Shown here: one piece after another, positions 14,907-17,856 of the stretch
How positions within the stretch are numbered: position 1 is the stretch's first letter
How the letters are laid out: each line of letters starts with the position of its first letter
From: an uncultured Verrucomicrobiales bacterium
GTDB lineage: Bacteria; Verrucomicrobiota; Verrucomicrobiia; Verrucomicrobiales; Akkermansiaceae
Direction: 5' to 3'
NCBI GenBank assembly: GCA_937905985.1
Contig: CALCWC010000068.1
Location: 1-17,856 of the forward strand
Length of the DNA: 17,856 bases
Notes under the pieces: generated by a model
Seen by the model: the letters and a program-made list of their open reading frames with translations, nothing else
The model's database searches: none
Told to the model about the DNA's origin: nothing
Program-made: the position numbers and the translations under genes

Positions 14907-15200
14907 GTGAAATTCCTTTACTCAAGACCATCCCACCAATACAATGACAACAAATTCGGGGTCAAAATCTCCATCCTTGGCATCATGGCGCAATCCAAGG
15001 AGGATATCGCCAAGATGCGCGAAACCCTGGCTGCGGACCTGCAGAAGGTGGACCGCTCCAAGGTGGAGGCCGCATTATACGACAATGTGAAGGCCGATCC
15101 CCCCACCTTTGCAAATGAGGAAGAGGGGCTGCAGATTGCCAAGGAAATCCGCGAGAGCATCGATGCCAAATTGAAGGAGTATGTGACCGCTCTGTTTTAA
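14907..15200 (+). pseudogene. Truncated copy of tandem thioredoxin protein C-terminus
   Basis: From about 14960 to 15200 the translation (KEDIAKMRETLAADLQKVD, then EEEGLQIAKEIRESID) matches the last 75 residues of the following gene (KEDIAKMRETLASDLQKVD, EEGLEIAKKYREAIE). At DNA level 14995-15028 is identical to 16996-17029, and identity stays about 88% by eye to 15070. There is no signal peptide or thioredoxin domain. Similarity starts before the internal ATG (14985), so the reading frame appears cut down from a longer gene; upstream residues from the GTG at 14907 resemble nothing. A TTTACT-17-TACAAT promoter-like pair (14917-14945) lies within it. It may be a decayed paralogue or, less likely, a small expressed cytosolic protein. 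Confidence 0.6.
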
Positions 15201-15204
15201 CCAC

Positions 15205-15233
15205 TTGTCATGGGGAAATGATAAGCGTATACT
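15205..15233 (+). promoter_or_regulatory. Promoter of tandem thioredoxin gene, leaderless
   Basis: TTGTCA (15205-15210), 17 bases, TATACT (15228-15233). Only 6 bases separate the -10 box from the ATG at 15240, so the predicted first transcribed base is the A of the start codon. There is no room for a Shine-Dalgarno in the transcript. Confidence 0.75.
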
Positions 15234-15239
15234 GTGGGC

Positions 15240-17192
15240 ATGAAACGCAAAACATGGATTTGCTCGCTGTTGGCGGCGGCCATTGCCGCGCCCGCCTTTT
15301 CGCTGGATTGGGTGACCGATTTCGACGCCGCCAAGGCGCAGGCCGCCAAGGAGGGCAAGGCCGTCCTGGTGGACTTCACCGGCTCCGACTGGTGCGGCTT
15401 CTGCATCAAGCTCAAGAAGGAGGTTTTTGATTCCCCGGAGTTCGACGCCTACGCCAAGGACAAGTTCGTGTGCCTGGAAATCGACCTGCCACAGGGCAAC
15501 AAGATTTCCGCGGAACAGAAGAAAATCAACGAGGAGCTTAGCGAGCTGTACAACGTGGACGGCTTCCCGTCCATCTTTGTCATGACCCCGCAGGGTTATG
15601 TGGTGGGCGGCTTCTGCGGGTTCCGCGCCCTGCCGGAAGTGCAGAAGGCGCTGGACACCGGCCTGGCCAACGCCAAGGCCATTGCCGATGCCGAAAAGCA
15701 GGGCAACGATGCCAAGGTGGACGCCATGTTCAAGGTGTGGAAGGGGCTCGGCGACGAGCTGGCCGGCTCCGCCCAGCAGCTGCGCAGCGACCTGGTGAAG
15801 CTCGATGTCAACGACCGCTGCGGCCTGCGTACCCAGAAGCAGGCGGAGGAGGAAATACGCGACGTGCAGAAGCAGCTGCAGGACTGCGTGCAGGAGGCCG
15901 GCTCCAAGGGGCTCAAGGATGCCCTGGCGCTGCTGGAATCCAAGCAGGGTTCCCTCATGGAGCAAAACCGCCACGCCGCCATCCAAATCAAAACGAGCAT
16001 GATGTTCCTGCTCTGCGAGACCCAAGAGGATTTGAACCGCATGCGCGACACCCTGGTAGCCGAGCTCAAGGCCCTGGACCCCGCCAAGTACGACGCGGAG
16101 CAGATTGAGCAGGACATCCAGCGCATCACCCAGATTGCCGCGGACGGCCAGCAGGCCCTCGACTACGCCAAGGAGAGCCGCCAATCCATGGACGAGCGCG
16201 CGGAGGCCGCCAAGGCCGCAGAGAGGGAGGCCGCAGAGGAAGCCAAGCTCCAGTCGGAAGGTGCCACCAAGCTGGAATGGGGCACGGACCTGGCCGCCGC
16301 CAAGGAGCAGGCCGCCAAGGAGAACAAACCCATCCTGCTGCTGTTCACGGGGTCCGACTGGTGCGGTGCCTGCATCGCCCTGCATAAGGAGGTGTTTGAT
16401 AAGGTGCGTTTTGCCGCCTATGCGCGCGACAAGTTCATTCCCGTGGAAATCGACTGCCCGCACGGCAACAAGATGAGCGAGGAGCAGAAGAAGGCCAACA
16501 ACGACCTGGCGGAGAAGATGCATGTGGAGGGCTTCCCCTCCGTGCTCGTCCTCACCCCGCAGGGTACCGTGGCTGGCGGCTTCGTGGGCAGCCAGGACTT
16601 CGCCGGTGTGCAGGAGGACCTCAACACCGCGCTCAAGAACGTCAAGACCATCACCGATGCCGAGAAGCTGGAGCCCGAAGCCAAGGCCAAGGCCCTGGCC
16701 GAGCTCTACCGCAATCTGGATGAGGAGATGGGGCCCATGGCCTCCGATCTGAAGGCCAAAATCCTGGAGCTCGACCCGGAGGACAAGACCGGCCTGCGCC
16801 GCGATCTCGAACGGCAGGCCAAATACGACCAGCTTATGGAGCACACCATGTCCATCTTGAAGCAGGGGGACTCTAAAAAAGCCATCCCGGAAATCATCGC
16901 GTACTGCGACAAGGAGCTCGCCACCGCAACGGATGACGACTTCAAGCTCGCCCTCATCGAGGCCAAGACCACCTTCCTCTTCGTCGGCGCGCAGACCAAG
17001 GAGGATATCGCCAAGATGCGCGAAACCCTCGCCTCCGACCTGCAGAAGGTGGACCAATCCAAGGCGGATGCCGAACATTACGCCGACGTGAAAGGGGGTC
17101 CCGCTTCCTTTGAGACCGATGAAGAGGGCCTGGAGATCGCCAAGAAATACCGCGAGGCCATTGAGCAACTCGACAAAATCGAACGGGAGTAG
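15240..17192 (+). CDS. Exported protein with two thioredoxin-like units
   Basis: A 650-residue protein with a signal peptide (1-21, MKRKTWICSLLAAAIAAPAFS). Two homologous units of about 320 residues follow. Unit 1 (22-344) has FTGSDWCGFC with the CXXC pair C52/C55; unit 2 (345-650) has FTGSDWCGAC with C375/C378. Each thioredoxin-like domain carries KEVFD, EID-P-GNK and the GFPS cis-proline motif, then a long Lys/Glu/Ala-rich helical tail likely to form coiled coil. Cysteine-rich redox work in the periplasm (disulfide exchange or reduction) is inferred; partners are unknown. An in-frame GTG at 15234 is rejected because transcription should start after it. Downstream are three hairpins but no standard terminator. 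Confidence 0.88.
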   Translation: MKRKTWICSLLAAAIAAPAFSLDWVTDFDAAKAQAAKEGKAVLVDFTGSDWCGFCIKLKKEVFDSPEFDAYAKDKFVCLEIDLPQGNKISAEQKKINEELSELYNVDGFPSIFVMTPQGYVVGGFCGFRALPEVQKALDTGLANAKAIADAEKQGNDAKVDAMFKVWKGLGDELAGSAQQLRSDLVKLDVNDRCGLRTQKQAEEEIRDVQKQLQDCVQEAGSKGLKDALALLESKQGSLMEQNRHAAIQIKTSMMFLLCETQEDLNRMRDTLVAELKALDPAKYDAEQIEQDIQRITQIAADGQQALDYAKESRQSMDERAEAAKAAEREAAEEAKLQSEGATKLEWGTDLAAAKEQAAKENKPILLLFTGSDWCGACIALHKEVFDKVRFAAYARDKFIPVEIDCPHGNKMSEEQKKANNDLAEKMHVEGFPSVLVLTPQGTVAGGFVGSQDFAGVQEDLNTALKNVKTITDAEKLEPEAKAKALAELYRNLDEEMGPMASDLKAKILELDPEDKTGLRRDLERQAKYDQLMEHTMSILKQGDSKKAIPEIIAYCDKELATATDDDFKLALIEAKTTFLFVGAQTKEDIAKMRETLASDLQKVDQSKADAEHYADVKGGPASFETDEEGLEIAKKYREAIEQLDKIERE

Positions 17193-17211
17193 GTGAACGG
17201 GCGTGGCAGTA

Positions 17212-17228
17212 TGTTCCAAAATGGAACA
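17212..17228. repeat. Short inverted repeat TGTTCC/GGAACA
   Basis: TGTTCC-AAAAT-GGAACA is a perfect 6-bp stem with a 5-base loop. Its core TTCCAAAATGGAA is the exact reverse complement of the core of the larger hairpin at 17248-17280, so the two could also pair with one another. It lies 20 bases past the thioredoxin stop. Confidence 0.6.
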
Positions 17229-17247
17229 CACTGCACCGGATGGTGGA

Positions 17248-17280
17248 GAGTGGTTATTTCCATTTTGGAAATAACCACTC
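17248..17280. repeat. Perfect 14-bp hairpin
   Basis: GAGTGGTTATTTCC and GGAAATAACCACTC pair perfectly around the loop ATTTT. No T-run follows on either strand, so it is not a classical terminator. It could protect the mRNA 3' end, act as an operator for the EF-hand gene, or be a dispersed palindromic repeat. Confidence 0.8.
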
Positions 17281-17284
17281 GGGA

Positions 17285-17303
17285 TGGCGGAAACCGTCCG
17301 CCA
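17285..17303. repeat. Third intergenic hairpin
   Basis: TGGCGGA-AACCG-TCCGCCA is a perfect 7-bp stem with a 5-base loop, 4 bases after the 14-bp hairpin. With the two before it, it makes a cluster of three 5-base-loop stems in 92 bases. Confidence 0.65.
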
Positions 17304-17324
17304 GCGTTTCGTTCCGTCCATGTG

Positions 17325-17355
17325 TTGAAAAAAAACGCGGAATGCGTTCTATACA
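17325..17355 (+). promoter_or_regulatory. Possible promoter of EF-hand gene
   Basis: TTGAAA (17325-17330) and TATACA (17350-17355) have a 19-base spacer, wider than optimal; TCTATA (17348-17353) would give 17. A purine-rich GGAAGAAAG (17359-17367) lies 12 bases before the ATG at 17380 and could be a weak ribosome binding site. Confidence 0.35.
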
Positions 17356-17379
17356 GATGGAAGAAAGATTCCACATACT

Positions 17380-17856
17380 ATGAAAACATCACTGATCATC
17401 GCAATCGTATCCTCCCTGCCGCTGCTGGCACAGGAGCCCGCCCCGCAGCCGGAAGCCCCCGCTCCCGCTCCGCAGGGTGAGCAGGCCCAGCCCCAGAGCC
17501 AGGGCATGCACCGCGGCCACGGCCGCCACATGCAGGGCCCCCGCGGCCAGCGCCATGGCATGATGAACCCCGAACAGCAGAAGCAGATGCTGGAGAAGTT
17601 CGACACCGACAAGGACGGCAAGCTTTCCGACGAGGAGCGCAAGGCCATGCGCGAGGAGTTCATGAAGAACCGCCCGCAGCGTCCCCAGATGCCCGGCCAG
17701 CCCGGTGCACAGGGCCCGCAGGGTCAGCACCGCGGCATGATGGACCCCGAACGCCAGAAGCAGATGCTGGAGAAGTTCGACACCGACAAGGACGGCAAGC
17801 TTTCCGACGAGGAGCGCAAGGCCATGCGCGAGGAGTTCATGAAGAACCGCCCGCAG
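17380..17856 (+). CDS. Exported EF-hand protein with 59-residue repeats (3' end outside window)
   Basis: At least 159 residues, cut by the window edge. Residues 1-17 (MKTSLIIAIVSSLPLLA) are a signal peptide. A low-complexity Pro/Gln/Gly/His region follows (QEPAPQPEAPAPAPQG, MHRGHGRHMQG), then EF-hand units. Two complete canonical calcium loops DTDKDGKLSDEE are visible at 75-86 and 134-145, with Asp at positions 1, 3 and 5, Gly at 6 and Glu at 12. Each is followed by ERKAMREEFMKNRPQ, and the Pro/Gly/Gln linker between units is collagen-like. Calcium binding outside the cytoplasm is likely; the Met/His-rich linkers could also bind copper or other metals. The full repeat number is unknown. Confidence 0.85.
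   Translation, partial: MKTSLIIAIVSSLPLLAQEPAPQPEAPAPAPQGEQAQPQSQGMHRGHGRHMQGPRGQRHGMMNPEQQKQMLEKFDTDKDGKLSDEERKAMREEFMKNRPQRPQMPGQPGAQGPQGQHRGMMDPERQKQMLEKFDTDKDGKLSDEERKAMREEFMKNRPQ
17557..17856 (+). repeat. 177-bp tandem repeat within EF-hand gene
   Basis: The unit starting GGCATGATG at 17557 recurs at 17734. Bases 17581-17679 and 17758-17856 are identical over 99 bases, and the 15 bases before differ at three. The period of 177 bp keeps the frame (59 codons). The second copy is cut by the window end, so more may follow. Confidence 0.9.

Noticed and set aside
17248..17280. Intrinsic terminator
   Set aside because: The stem is perfect but no T-run follows on either strand, so a rho-independent terminator is not supported.
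15075..17321. Longest open frame in the window (748 codons, minus strand)
   Set aside because: Antisense to the tandem thioredoxin gene; its apparent internal repeats only mirror the duplication on the other strand. Signal peptide, CXXC motifs and promoter support the plus strand.

Overview
This is a gene-dense, GC-rich bacterial chromosome segment of mostly housekeeping genes. The gene set (bifunctional chorismate mutase/prephenate dehydratase, DUF2851 protein, MreB, RNase E/G with a zinc link, secreted tandem thioredoxin-like protein, EF-hand protein), two-membrane lifestyle hints and start codons that mostly lack Shine-Dalgarno sequences fit a Verrucomicrobiota/PVC or Bacteroidota-like bacterium. 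An Akkermansia-like verrucomicrobium is my best guess; this is inference, not shown by the sequence.

Layout: (1) 202-3723 (+): pheA-holB-yicC-gmk, a tight operon behind a near-consensus promoter. (2) 3724-4071: an intergenic region with three 33-bp tandem repeats, a -35-like box, and the first 20 codons of a lost AAA+/DUF4143 ATPase gene fused to palindrome-rich sequence. (3) 4072-8854 (-), transcribed right to left: small Cys/His lipoprotein, hflX, L,D-transpeptidase, yifB/comM, family 2 glycosyltransferase; two of the junctions are ATGA overlaps. (4) 9011-10954 (+): STAS-domain protein and DUF2851 protein, divergent from block 3. (5) 10973-11719 (-): fabG. (6) 12004-14800 (+): mreB behind a perfect consensus promoter preceded by a nested inverted repeat, a structured GC-rich spacer, then RNase E/G (rng) closed by a strong intrinsic terminator. 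(7) 14907-17192 (+): a truncated copy of the C-terminal part of the next gene, then a secreted protein made of two thioredoxin-like units. (8) 17193-17379: three hairpins, one a perfect 14-bp stem. (9) From 17380: a secreted EF-hand protein built of 59-residue repeats, running off the window.

Together the genes cover aromatic amino acid synthesis, replication clamp loading, RNA processing/decay (YicC, RNase E/G), nucleotide and fatty-acid synthesis, ribosome rescue (HflX), cell shape and wall (MreB, L,D-transpeptidase), and extracytoplasmic thiol/calcium-binding proteins. I see no defence system, CRISPR array, prophage or intact mobile element. The most interesting signals are regulatory: four genes carry sigma70-type promoters (17-bp spacers) whose -10 box ends only 6-9 bases before the start codon, predicting leaderless mRNAs. 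Other points of interest are the repeat array in front of a decapitated ATPase gene, the inverted-repeat element at mreB, the tandem thioredoxin gene with its decayed neighbour copy, and the recently duplicated EF-hand repeat.
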